This document shows positions 7,724-15,908 of a stretch of 64,000 nt of DNA, in pieces (position 1 is the stretch's first letter; each line of letters starts with the position of its first letter). This DNA is from Collinsella aerofaciens. GTDB taxonomy: Bacteria; Actinomycetota; Coriobacteriia; Coriobacteriales; Coriobacteriaceae. Position numbers and translations under genes: made by a program. The stretch is taken from assembly GCF_902364945.1 (NCBI RefSeq), contig NZ_CABJFS010000008.1, positions 37,844-101,843 on the forward strand. Direction: 5' to 3'. The notes below the pieces were generated by a model. That model ran no database searches. It was not told the DNA's origin and worked only from the letters and a program-made list of their open reading frames with translations.

Positions 7724-8815
7724 CTAGATCTTCGCAAGCTCCTCGGAGATGACGCGACAGACATCCTCAGCCTGAGGCATCACGCCGTACATCTCGAAGA
7801 AGCCGTGGTCGCAGCCGCGATAACGAATCGCAGTGACGTCAACGCCCGCATCCTGCAGCCTCTTCGCGAACAGCTCGTCCTGATAGCGCAGATAGTCATA
7901 CTCGGAAGAGATGATGACCGTGCGGGGGAACGCGCTCACGTCCTCCGCGAACAGCGCGGAAATCAGCGGGTCGAGCATCTTGTCCGCATCGCCGTTGACG
8001 TACATGGGCGGAAGGTCGTTGTTGGCGAGGCGAATGCGATCAACCCTGCTCAGCGCCTCGGGCCTCTGCTCATCCACGACCTCGTACAGGTCATAGGACC
8101 ACTCATCCGGAACGGGACCGCCATCAACGAGCGGATAAAGCTCGACAACCGCCTTGATCCTATCCGCGTGAGAGCCCTCGAGCACGACGGCATTCGACAG
8201 GCTGCCACCCGCAGAGTCACCAGCCACGGCAATGCGAGTCGCATCAACGCCCAGCTCGTCAGCGTGATCGACAAGCCAGTCGAGCGTCTTCACGCAGTCC
8301 TCGACGCCACCGGGGAACATCGTCTCGGGAGACAAGCGGTACTCCGGATAGATCGCGACGCAACCCGTGCGCTCCACGATGTCGCGCAGGCAGTTCTCGT
8401 ACTGGCCGATGTTGCCCACCATGAACCCGCCGCCATGGATGAACACGAGCGCGGCAGACCCATCCTCGTGCCCCTCCGGCGTGAAGATGTGCAGCGGAAT
8501 GCCCTTGTCGCCGAAGTTCATGACGACGGTCTTCTTGGCAACGTTCGCGCCCCTCACGACGTGGGTCTCCTTGTTGGGCGCGGAGCGCCACGCGATCACG
8601 TCCACCGGTCCGGCCGGCGCCGACCCCGCCGCAGGAGTCGCAGCGAGCTTCGCGTGCGCACGAGCATAGACGCGCGGATCGAGCACGTGCTCGCGGTCGT
8701 CACCCGGCACGGGCTTCAGCATCAGCCTCAGGCCGTTAGGCTCGACAACCTCCCTCGCGCCACTCTCAAGCACCTCAAGCTCGGAAGTGGGGTACTTCCT
8801 ATCCTCGGCGCTCAT
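7724..8815 (-). CDS. Alpha/beta hydrolase, hormone-sensitive-lipase family esterase
   Basis: A 363-aa cytoplasmic esterase with the oxyanion motif HGGG (residues 127-130), nucleophile elbow GDSAGG (S201), a C-terminal acid in SSEYDYLRY (about residue 308) and catalytic histidine in CDHGFFEMY (H337). This set defines HSL-type carboxylesterases. The first ~100 residues are an extra N-terminal region typical of caps in this family. The ATG at 8815 begins two bases after the aldo/keto reductase stop codon, so the pair is probably translationally coupled. As last gene of a sugar PTS operon it may deacylate an imported sugar ester, but the substrate is unknown. Confidence 0.87.
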   Translation of the reverse strand: MSAEDRKYPTSELEVLESGAREVVEPNGLRLMLKPVPGDDREHVLDPRVYARAHAKLAATPAAGSAPAGPVDVIAWRSAPNKETHVVRGANVAKKTVVMNFGDKGIPLHIFTPEGHEDGSAALVFIHGGGFMVGNIGQYENCLRDIVERTGCVAIYPEYRLSPETMFPGGVEDCVKTLDWLVDHADELGVDATRIAVAGDSAGGSLSNAVVLEGSHADRIKAVVELYPLVDGGPVPDEWSYDLYEVVDEQRPEALSRVDRIRLANNDLPPMYVNGDADKMLDPLISALFAEDVSAFPRTVIISSEYDYLRYQDELFAKRLQDAGVDVTAIRYRGCDHGFFEMYGVMPQAEDVCRVISEELAKI

Positions 8816-8817
8816 GG

Positions 8818-9762
8818 CTAGCCGATCTTCAGCTCGTCGAGCCTGGCGTCGAGCTTGGCCATCTCGTCGGCGGAAAGCTCCCACTCGAACGTCTCGCAGT
8901 TCTGAATCGCGTGGGCGTCCGTGCGCACGCCCACGAGAGCGGTGCCCACGTACTCCTTCTGGGTGCTCCAGTTCACGGCAACCTGCGCCACGGGTTTGTC
9001 GTGGGCCTCGGCGATCTCGTCCATGACCTTGAGCAGCTCCTGGACGCGCGAGAACTTGGGCTCCCGGAAGTAGTCGTAGAAGCCACCGCGGACGTCGCCT
9101 TCCTCGAACTTCGTCAGCTCGCGGAACTTGCCCGACAGGATGCCCGCGCCAAGGGAGCCATAGGTGAAGGAGTCGATGCCACGCTCGTAGCCCCACTTGA
9201 TGAGGTCCTCGGAGGAGCGGTCAACCATAGAGTAGGGCGGCTGCTGGACGTCAATCTGAGCGACCTTCTCGCACTCCTCGATCATCTCGGTCGTGAAGTT
9301 GGAGACGCCGATGTGGCGAATCTTGCCCTGCTCCTTGAGGAGCTGGAGGGCGCACATCGTCTCGGAGAACGGAGTCTTAGCGTCGGGCCAGTGCACGAAG
9401 TAGAAGTCGATGTAGTCGGTGCGGAGGTTGCGCAGCGAGCTCTCGACCTCCCTCATGATGTTCTTGAACGAGGAGTCGCGGTCATAGCCGGCGGCGCTGG
9501 TGATCAGGCCAACCTTGGTCGAGAGCAGGTAGCTCTCTCTGTCGACGCCCCTGAGCGCGTTGCCGACGACCTTCTCGGACGTGCCGTTGCCATAGCACGG
9601 CGCGGTGTCGATGAGGTTGACGCCGTGATCGAGCATGGTGCGGATGGCGGACATGCTGGCGGCGTCATCGTTCTCACCAAAGGAGTCGCCGCCGATCGCC
9701 CAGGTGCCCACAGCGAGCTGGGAGACGTCGACATCGGAATTCTTGAGGTGCGTGTAGCGCAT
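8818..9762 (-). CDS. Aldo/keto reductase
   Basis: A 314-aa NADPH-dependent TIM-barrel oxidoreductase. The full catalytic tetrad is visible: D52 and Y57 in DTAPCYGNG, K83 in LSTKVG and H124 in YFVHWPD. The family signature GKIRHIGVSNF follows. It matches the general AKR 11/13-like sugar aldehyde and ketone reductases. The ATG at 9762 follows AAGGAG by six bases. It is separated from the upstream EIID gene by about 97 bases containing a hairpin (9780-9817) and is tightly followed by the esterase. Its role is presumably reduction of a carbonyl intermediate of the imported sugar; the exact substrate cannot be read. Confidence 0.9.
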   Translation of the reverse strand: MRYTHLKNSDVDVSQLAVGTWAIGGDSFGENDDAASMSAIRTMLDHGVNLIDTAPCYGNGTSEKVVGNALRGVDRESYLLSTKVGLITSAAGYDRDSSFKNIMREVESSLRNLRTDYIDFYFVHWPDAKTPFSETMCALQLLKEQGKIRHIGVSNFTTEMIEECEKVAQIDVQQPPYSMVDRSSEDLIKWGYERGIDSFTYGSLGAGILSGKFRELTKFEEGDVRGGFYDYFREPKFSRVQELLKVMDEIAEAHDKPVAQVAVNWSTQKEYVGTALVGVRTDAHAIQNCETFEWELSADEMAKLDARLDELKIG

Positions 9763-9779
9763 GTTCTCTCCTTCTAATG

Positions 9780-9817
9780 GGGCGGCACGCGTCGAATGTC
9801 CTCGATCGCGTGCCGCC
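9780..9817. other. Intra-operon hairpin between EIID and the aldo/keto reductase
   Basis: GGGCGGCACGCG and CGCGTGCCGCC form an 11-bp stem around a 15-base loop. There is no T-tract, so it is more likely an mRNA-processing or stability element than a terminator. It could lower expression of the two enzyme genes relative to the transporter. Confidence 0.5.
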
Positions 9818-9859
9818 GGGAATTGCCTTAAACAAGCTTCGAATGATCCGGAAGCCGCC

Positions 9860-10696
9860 CTACACGATGCCCACGAGGCCGAGGACGAGCGCCAGAATCA
9901 TGATGCCAACCAGGATGATGTTGACGTTCACGTTCTTCTTGCGCAGGAGCCAGAGGACGACGAGCGTAAGCCCCAGGGGCACGATGCCCTTGAAGATCGA
10001 GTCGAGGTAGGTCTGGATCATGACGGGGTCAGAGTCCTGAACCGGAATGGACAGGATCGTGTTGAATTGGACGTTCGCCGCAGTCATGGCACCGATCATC
10101 ACGAGGCCAACCGTGGAGGTCGCCTTGGTGATGAGCTTCATGAGACCACCCTCGTACATCTCGGAGATGAAGTTGGTGCCCATGCTGAAGCCGAGGTAGG
10201 TCATGAAGTATCGGCAGAGGATCGACGGGATGTTGTAGATCAGCAGGAACATGATCGCGCCGAGGGGCGAGCCGCTCATGGCGAGGTTGATGCCAATGCC
10301 GGCAGCGATGACACGCAGGACGCCCCAGAAGATTGCGTCACCGATGCCGGACATCGGGCCCATCAGGGAAACCTTGATGCCGTCGATGGACTCGGTGTCG
10401 AAGTCTTCGTGCTGCGAGTTCTCCCTCTCCATGGAGGCGACGAGGCCCATGGCGAACGTGCCGACGTTCTGGGTAATGTTGTACCAAGTCGTGTGACGCT
10501 TCATGGCTTCGGCACGGGCCTCGGGGTCATCGGCGTAGTAGCGGTTAAGCGCGGGCTGGACGGAGTACAGCCAGCCGTCGGCGCCAGCCTTGACGGAACC
10601 GCCGGCGCAGGAGGCGAACACGGAGAAAGAGCGCAGGAAAATGCTGTTGAGCATCTTCTTGTCTTCAGGGCTCACATTCTTGGTCAGGTTGCTCAT
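9860..10696 (-). CDS. PTS EIID component, mannose family
   Basis: A 278-aa membrane protein of the mannose/sorbose-type EIID family, which forms the sugar channel together with EIIC. Family features are the soluble N-terminal part (SIFLRSFSVFASCAGG, then MKRHTTWYNITQNVGTFAMG), the loop MGPMSGIGDAIFWG and C-terminal membrane segments ending VLGLVGIV. The ATG at 10696 overlaps the EIIC stop codon by four bases (ATGA), a classic coupled start. Confidence 0.92.
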   Translation of the reverse strand: MSNLTKNVSPEDKKMLNSIFLRSFSVFASCAGGSVKAGADGWLYSVQPALNRYYADDPEARAEAMKRHTTWYNITQNVGTFAMGLVASMERENSQHEDFDTESIDGIKVSLMGPMSGIGDAIFWGVLRVIAAGIGINLAMSGSPLGAIMFLLIYNIPSILCRYFMTYLGFSMGTNFISEMYEGGLMKLITKATSTVGLVMIGAMTAANVQFNTILSIPVQDSDPVMIQTYLDSIFKGIVPLGLTLVVLWLLRKKNVNVNIILVGIMILALVLGLVGIV

Positions 10697-11505
10697 GCGA
10701 AGAAATCCTCCTCGTCGCTGGTTACAGAGTCGTTGGAAACGGCCTGGGTGGCCAAGCCCTTCTTGGTGAGATCGAAAATCTCCTTGTCGCGGAGGGCGGA
10801 GGCAACCGCGATGATGACGCCGAGAACCGCGATGGCGATCATCGGGAGGCCGAGGTACTGGTAGAGCGTGAAGCCCAGGAAGAAGTAGATGCTGAGCTCG
10901 GTGCTCCACAGCATCTGGAGCAGGAGCGCCATACCAACGGCGGGCAGGAGGGCGCCCACGGCGTTGAGGCCGCTCATGACATTGGCCGGAATCTGGTTGA
11001 CAATGGCGGCAACGGGCTCAGCGCCAAGGTAAACGCCGAGGAAGGCGATGAGGCCAAAGGCGGCGTACTTAACGAACCAGAGAACGAAGTGCTGAAGCGC
11101 GAGGCCCTTTTCGTTGCCCTCGGCGGCCATCTTGTCAAAGGTGGCGGCGAAGAACGCGAGGAACACGTTGTTCATGAAGATCGAGAGGAACGCGGTGACG
11201 ACGCCAACGGGAACGGCCAGCGTGATGGCGGCGCCTTGGTCGATGCCGGCGCCAACGGTGAAGGCGACGGCGAGGGCGGTCGCGGTAACGGGCTCGGCGG
11301 AGATGGCGCCACCGATGTTAACCGCGCCCATGAAGATTGCCTCGAGAGAGGCACCGATGATGACACCGGTCTTGACGTCGCCCATCAGAAGGCCCGCAAC
11401 GAGGCCGACCACGAGAGGACGCTCGATCATACACTGACCGAGAACCCAGTTGCCGCCGTAGCAAATCAGCACGGTCAACCAGGCCATTACTGCTAACCCA
11501 ATCAT
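10693..11505 (-). CDS. PTS EIIC component, mannose family
   Basis: A 270-aa polytopic membrane protein of the ManY/SorA/AgaW family. It shows QCMIERPLVVGLVAGLLMGD followed by IGASLEAIFMGAVNIGGAI, the usual EIIC signature. The ATG at 11505 follows GAAAGGAAG. The gene lies between EIIB and EIID in the order EIIA-EIIB-EIIC-EIID. Its last ~20 residues are acidic (SDEEDFFA) and overlap the EIID start. The substrate cannot be fixed from the sequence; the neighbouring bisphosphate aldolase suggests a sugar handled through a ketose 1,6-bisphosphate. Confidence 0.92.
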   Translation of the reverse strand: MIGLAVMAWLTVLICYGGNWVLGQCMIERPLVVGLVAGLLMGDVKTGVIIGASLEAIFMGAVNIGGAISAEPVTATALAVAFTVGAGIDQGAAITLAVPVGVVTAFLSIFMNNVFLAFFAATFDKMAAEGNEKGLALQHFVLWFVKYAAFGLIAFLGVYLGAEPVAAIVNQIPANVMSGLNAVGALLPAVGMALLLQMLWSTELSIYFFLGFTLYQYLGLPMIAIAVLGVIIAVASALRDKEIFDLTKKGLATQAVSNDSVTSDEEDFFA

Positions 11506-11551
11506 TTGACTTCCTTTCTCTCATTTCATTTGACCGCCTGGCCAAATCCCC

Positions 11552-12055
11552 TTATTTCTCCGCCGCCTCGATCAGACTCTTGAGAGGAGTCTTGGGATTG
11601 GACGGGATAAGCTGATGGAAAACCGGAATACCCTGCTCGCAAAGCTCCTTCGCGGCCTCGAGCTCATCCGGGTTGAGCATGATCGTGGAGTTGAGGGCGA
11701 CCTTGCTATCCGGATCGGACTTGTCGAAGCGGCCGACATTGGCAACGTTCACGCCCTCGATCTTGCCCGGTGCGCCTTTAACGAGCTCAAGCACGTCACG
11801 CACGCAGTTGGTGAGCGCGAAGATGCGCATGGAGTCCGCACGCGGATCGTTCGCGATGCGGCAAGCATCCGGAACATCCTTGACGAGGAGCTTCTGGCCC
11901 GCCGGCGTACCCATGGAAAGCGTCATGCGAAGGGCATCGCTCTCCACGGCGTGCTTGTTGGCGACGATGATCCTGGTGGTGTTGAGCTCCTTGGTCCACA
12001 CCAGGGCGACCTGCCCGTGAATCAGACGGTCATCGACTCGAACCTGAACAATCAT
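11552..12055 (-). CDS. PTS EIIB component, mannose/sorbose family
   Basis: A 167-aa cytoplasmic phosphocarrier with phosphohistidine in RVDDRLIHGQV (H13), characteristic of mannose-family EIIB proteins, which use histidine rather than cysteine. It accepts phosphate from the separate EIIA encoded just upstream and phosphorylates the sugar carried by EIIC/EIID. The ATG at 12055 has AAGGAGAGG upstream. The C-terminus (FHQLIPSNPKTPLKSLIEA) is also family-typical. Confidence 0.92.
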   Translation of the reverse strand: MIVQVRVDDRLIHGQVALVWTKELNTTRIIVANKHAVESDALRMTLSMGTPAGQKLLVKDVPDACRIANDPRADSMRIFALTNCVRDVLELVKGAPGKIEGVNVANVGRFDKSDPDSKVALNSTIMLNPDELEAAKELCEQGIPVFHQLIPSNPKTPLKSLIEAAEK

Positions 12056-12084
12056 TGTTTCCTCTCCTTACTTATTAGTGCTCT

Positions 12085-12513
12085 CTAATCGAAGAAGTCT
12101 CCGTCGGACCCCTCGTTGTCCGCGGCCTTGCTCGGAGGCTCGACGACCTGCATCGTCGCCCTCGCCAGCTCGACGCTCTGCTTGATCGAATCTGCCGTGA
12201 CCGGCTCAGCGCCGAGGAGCGCCTCGATCACGAGGCCGAGGTTCATACCGGTAACATGGACGATCCCGCGCTTCTCCGGCTCCATGAGGACGACCTTCTG
12301 GAAGACGGAGCCACCGTAGATGTCGGTGAAAATGATGGCCTCGTCCTCAGGGCCCACCGAGTCAATAAACGCCTGGATGCGAGGGGTGAAATCGGAGTCG
12401 TCCACGTAGCAGTCAACTGCTTCCACCATGTCCGCCATACCGGTCAGGATCTCGATCGAGCTCCTGATTCCGCTTGCGAGGTGACCGTGCGACGCGACAA
12501 GAACTTTCTTCAT
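12085..12513 (-). CDS. PTS EIIA component, mannose family
   Basis: A 142-aa protein with the phosphorylation site in VASHGHLASG (H9) and the downstream FTDIYGGSVFQKV, as in ManX-type EIIA domains. It relays phosphate from HPr to EIIB. The ATG at 12513 follows AGGAGAGAC. It lies ten bases after the aldolase stop codon and 29 bases before the EIIB start, within one operon. Confidence 0.92.
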   Translation of the reverse strand: MKKVLVASHGHLASGIRSSIEILTGMADMVEAVDCYVDDSDFTPRIQAFIDSVGPEDEAIIFTDIYGGSVFQKVVLMEPEKRGIVHVTGMNLGLVIEALLGAEPVTADSIKQSVELARATMQVVEPPSKAADNEGSDGDFFD

Positions 12514-12523
12514 CGAGTCTCTC

Positions 12524-13378
12524 CTAGAGCGAATAGTGGTTGGGGTTCAGAAGCTGGATCTTGCTTGCGACGAACGCGCGCATGTCGGGGGCGGCGTCCA
12601 TCAGGAGGCCAACGCCGTTGCCGTCGTTCTTGCCGGAGCTGATGTCCTTCTCGAAGGCGCGGTACATGGAGCGGAAGTACTCCGTGGCGATGTTGAACTT
12701 GCTCATGCCGAGGTTCACGGCCTCCTGGAGCTGCTCGTCGGGGATGTCGGAGCATCCGTGCATGACGAGGGGGACGCTGACGGCCTCCCTGCAGGCCTTG
12801 ATGCGCTCCATGTCGAGGTTCGGGACCTTGACGTAGGGGCCGTGGGCGTTGCCGACGGCGATGGCGAGCGAACCACAGCCGGTGCCCTCGACGAACTCCT
12901 CGGCGAGGTTCGGGTCGGTATAGTGGTCGCTGTTCACGAAGTCGTTGGCGTCGGAGCCGTTGCCGACGTGGCCGAGCTCGGCCTCGATGTCAACGTCGAA
13001 GATCTTGGCGACCTGGACGACGTCCTTCGTGAGCTGGAAGTTCTCCTCATAGGGAAGCGAGGAGCCGTCGACCATGACGGAGGGGAAACCGGCCTTGACG
13101 CCCTTGACGGCGATCTCGTAACCAGCGGAGTGATCCTGGTGGACGGCGACGGGCACGCTCGCGCGCTCGGCGTAATAGCGGGCGGCGAAGGCGATGATGT
13201 CGAGGGCACAGTGGTCCTCGAAGCCGGGCCAGTACTGAATGATGATAGGCATGTGCTCATCCTCGGCGGCCTGGATCGCATAACGGATGGTCTCCGTGTT
13301 GATGACGTTGATCGCGGGCACGCCATAGTGGTGCTCGGTCGCATGTTGAAGAAGCTCGTTGACCTTGATGAGAGACAT
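12524..13378 (-). CDS. Class II fructose/tagatose-bisphosphate aldolase family protein
   Basis: A 284-aa TIM-barrel, zinc-dependent aldolase of the Fba/GatY/KbaY family, which splits a ketose 1,6-bisphosphate into dihydroxyacetone phosphate and glyceraldehyde 3-phosphate. Visible zinc ligands and catalytic elements are VHQDHSAGYE (metal His and general-base Asp), EAELGHVG, the mid-protein AIAVGNAHGPY and VMHGCSDIPDEQ. The usual HLDHG is HQDHS here and HGGSG is HGCSD, so it is a divergent member and its substrate may be unusual. The ATG at 13378 follows GAAAGGAAG. It sits between the MFS carrier and EIIA, so it is probably the key catabolic enzyme of this operon. No matching kinase or isomerase is nearby. 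Confidence 0.85.
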   Translation of the reverse strand: MSLIKVNELLQHATEHHYGVPAINVINTETIRYAIQAAEDEHMPIIIQYWPGFEDHCALDIIAFAARYYAERASVPVAVHQDHSAGYEIAVKGVKAGFPSVMVDGSSLPYEENFQLTKDVVQVAKIFDVDIEAELGHVGNGSDANDFVNSDHYTDPNLAEEFVEGTGCGSLAIAVGNAHGPYVKVPNLDMERIKACREAVSVPLVMHGCSDIPDEQLQEAVNLGMSKFNIATEYFRSMYRAFEKDISSGKNDGNGVGLLMDAAPDMRAFVASKIQLLNPNHYSL

Positions 13379-13492
13379 CTTTGTCTTCCTTTCACTTGGA
13401 TAACCATTGGATTGGACAGTTCTCAGCTCGTCAGCTGGTTGAACACGAAGAGAAGCGCGAAGCAGGCAGGCGCTTGCAAAACGCGGTGGAAC

Positions 13493-14695
13493 CTATGCGG
13501 CCGACTGGCCCTCAGGCTGTGGCGCTGCGCTTCGACGCCACAGCACGTACGCCACAAAAGCAACGACCGCAGCAATCGTTGAAGCGAGGGCGAAGGCCAG
13601 AAAACCCGCGTGCGTGCCGAGCGCGTCGCACGCCCAACCGCCAAACAGGTTCGCAACCACGACGGACAGACCGCTCTGAACCATCGCGAAGGCGCTCTGA
13701 CCTCGAGCGCGACAATCCTCGTAAGTGTGGTTGGCAATGTAGGTAACGCAGGAGTAGTAGACGGTCATGTAACTCACGCTCTGCAGCAGCTGGCCGCAGA
13801 TCATGACCGGGACGATGCCGGTGCCCACGAGCACGAGCCTGAGCGCCGCCATGAAGCAGGAAAAGATCAGGAGGTTCATCTCGCCGAAGCGCCTGACCAG
13901 CTTGGAGGAAACGAGCAGGATGGGGATCTCGCTCGCAGCGGAGACCGCACTCAGGACGCCCACGAGGTTCTGACCCTCGCCAAGCTCGACCGCGTAGCGG
14001 CCCAAGAACGCCCCGATGAAGCCAATCGCGGCCGAACTGATGAAGGCGAAGACCAAGACGAAGGCGATCTCATTGCTGGTAAACAGCGAGAGGAGGCCCT
14101 TTCCGTGGGAGACCTTGGGATCGTCCGCGGCATTGGCGCGAATTCCCGCCTCGGGGAGGCGCCACATGTGAGCCGCGAAGACCACCAGCGCGGCAGAGAC
14201 CACCGCGAACTGGATTTGAGGAGCCATGTCGAGCAGCCGACCGACGATCAGGACGACGATGGCATAGCCGATAGTGCCACCCATGCGAATGCGAGAAAAG
14301 TCCAGGCCAGAGCGATCCGCGAGCTCGATGACGAGGGAGTCGCTCAGGGGCAGGAGCCCCGAGAAAAACGCCGAGAACGCAAAGGTTACGAGAAGGACCG
14401 GGACGAACGTCGACGCCAGGTAATACAGCGGAGCGAGTACCGCCGCCGCAAGGCAGAGGATCACGATGACCGCGCGGCGGCGCCCGAGCTTGTCGGCGAT
14501 CGTCGACCAGAGCGGCTGGATGGCGAGCGCACACACCGGGGTCGCCGCGAGGAGGATGCCGGTCTGGGCTGCGCTGAGGCCGAGGCTCGTGTAGTGAGCG
14601 GAGAGGAACGGCGAGTACACGCCCGCGCAGACCCAGTAGAGGACGTTCGCGAAGAACAGCGAAGTCATGCTTGCGTTTGTCCTGGCGTTGTGCAT
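13493..14695 (-). CDS. MFS transporter, 12 membrane segments
   Basis: A 400-aa major facilitator with twelve predicted membrane helices and the central cytoplasmic loop near the middle. The loop after TM2 reads WSTIADKLGRRRAVIV, the MFS signature. Overall form is like the LacY-like MFS_1 group (sugar or nucleoside:H+ symporters). The ATG at 14695 follows AAGGGAG. First gene of the mannose-PTS operon, 114 bases before the aldolase, and divergent from the RpiR regulator. Having an MFS carrier and a PTS in one operon suggests two substrates (for example sugar and derivative) or export of a by-product; this is inference. Confidence 0.87.
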   Translation of the reverse strand: MHNARTNASMTSLFFANVLYWVCAGVYSPFLSAHYTSLGLSAAQTGILLAATPVCALAIQPLWSTIADKLGRRRAVIVILCLAAAVLAPLYYLASTFVPVLLVTFAFSAFFSGLLPLSDSLVIELADRSGLDFSRIRMGGTIGYAIVVLIVGRLLDMAPQIQFAVVSAALVVFAAHMWRLPEAGIRANAADDPKVSHGKGLLSLFTSNEIAFVLVFAFISSAAIGFIGAFLGRYAVELGEGQNLVGVLSAVSAASEIPILLVSSKLVRRFGEMNLLIFSCFMAALRLVLVGTGIVPVMICGQLLQSVSYMTVYYSCVTYIANHTYEDCRARGQSAFAMVQSGLSVVVANLFGGWACDALGTHAGFLAFALASTIAAVVAFVAYVLWRRSAAPQPEGQSAA

Positions 14696-14995
14696 CGTGC
14701 TTCTCCCTTCTTGCTCGCCGGGTGCCTGTCTGGGCTTCGAAGTGATTCGCCATCTAGCGTGAAACAAAGTTGTGAGGCGTTGGAACAATGTTCTGTTGTT
14801 TCATCGTTTTCGTGCCGTTGTTTCACGGCTCATAAGATAGCAGCTCAAGATGAGATTGCGCCGGGGAAGCACCGATTTACCGTGAACGGTAGGAAATCAG
14901 CGGTGAAACGCTATTTCACCGCTTATGAAACATTTTGCTTTATTTTCACCTCTCTTGACCTAAGATACGAAGCAAACTAGGGCCAAGGAGTAACC
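14696..14995. promoter_or_regulatory. Divergent control region with GTGAAAC boxes (likely RpiR operators)
   Basis: The 300-base gap between the MFS gene and the RpiR gene holds GTGAAAC or its complement, exact or with one change, at 14759, 14798, 14820, 14903, 14914, 14925 and 14944. Two of them form a 25-bp palindrome at 14899-14923 (AGCGGTGAAA, 5-base spacer, TTTCACCGCT). The decamer CCGTGAACGG occurs at 14880-14889. The clustering marks this as the operator region of the island; assignment to RpiR is by position. Confidence 0.7.
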
Positions 14996-15859
14996 ATGGA
15001 TAAGACAGGGGATGTGCTCAGCCACATCTGCGCGGTCATGAACAGCCTATCCCCCTCGGAGAAGGCAATCGCAACGTATGTGCTCGACCACCCGTCGGAC
15101 GTCGCAACGATGACCGTCCGCGAACTCGCCGCAGGAACCGGTACGTCACCGGCGTCTGTTTCGAGGTTCGCAAGGACGCTTGACTACCGAACCTATTCGG
15201 ACATGCGTCTGGCGCTCGGCATATCCATCAGCAGGGCCTCCGGCGAGGAAAAGGCCACGGGCGGCAAGGTTACTCTGGACGACGTCGAGGGCTCCATTAA
15301 GTACGTCCTGTCTCACAAGGTCAAGGAGCTCTCCCAAACCGCCTCGCTCATTGACTCCGATGACTTTTCGACAGTCGTCAATCTGCTCCACAACGCCAAC
15401 CTCGTCCTGATTGCGGGCGTCGGCAACTCGATTAGCATGGGCGTAAACGCGGCGTTCAAGCTCTCACAGGTTGGAGTCAGGGCGTTTTGCCCCAGTACCA
15501 CCGATGCCATGGTCTCCGCCGCAACCAGCCTCAAGGAGAATGACATCCTGCTCGTCATTTCGACGTCCGGATACTCGAAGCGCCTCGTCAACATATTCGA
15601 CTCTGCCGAGGATTCGAACACCCCCATCATCATGATCACAGACAACCCAGATACGCCGCTCGCGAAGCGTGCCACGTATATCATCCGAGCCATCTCGCGA
15701 GATCAGGCCATCACCGGAACCGAGGTCGCCTTCTCGCACAGCTCGATCAACTTCGTCATCGAGCTGCTGTTCCTCTTCCTGACCTCTTGCTGGGATGACC
15801 CGGTAGAGTTTAACAGGATCATCTCGAAGAATCTCTTGGGAGACAGGCAATACAGCTAG
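14996..15859 (+). CDS. RpiR/MurR-family transcriptional regulator
   Basis: A 287-aa regulator with an N-terminal helix-turn-helix (HTH_6, about residues 1-77: SPSEKAIATYVLDHPSDVAT, then GTSPASVSRFARTLDY) and a C-terminal SIS domain that binds phosphosugars (VLIAGVGNSISMGVNAAFKL, then LVISTSGYSKRLVNI). The ATG at 14996 follows AAGGAG by five bases. It faces away from the mannose-PTS operon across a box-rich control region, so it is the likely local sensor of the sugar phosphate. A HAD phosphatase gene follows on the same strand after 49 bases. Confidence 0.92.
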   Translation: MDKTGDVLSHICAVMNSLSPSEKAIATYVLDHPSDVATMTVRELAAGTGTSPASVSRFARTLDYRTYSDMRLALGISISRASGEEKATGGKVTLDDVEGSIKYVLSHKVKELSQTASLIDSDDFSTVVNLLHNANLVLIAGVGNSISMGVNAAFKLSQVGVRAFCPSTTDAMVSAATSLKENDILLVISTSGYSKRLVNIFDSAEDSNTPIIMITDNPDTPLAKRATYIIRAISRDQAITGTEVAFSHSSINFVIELLFLFLTSCWDDPVEFNRIISKNLLGDRQYS

Positions 15860-15908
15860 GACGACGCACACCGGCGCACCGACGCCCAGACCGAAACGGG
15901 AGGACCCC

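Noticed and set aside
7538..8821. Plus-strand open frame of 427 codons over the esterase gene
   Set aside because: The minus strand has the complete esterase catalytic motifs; the plus reading has none.
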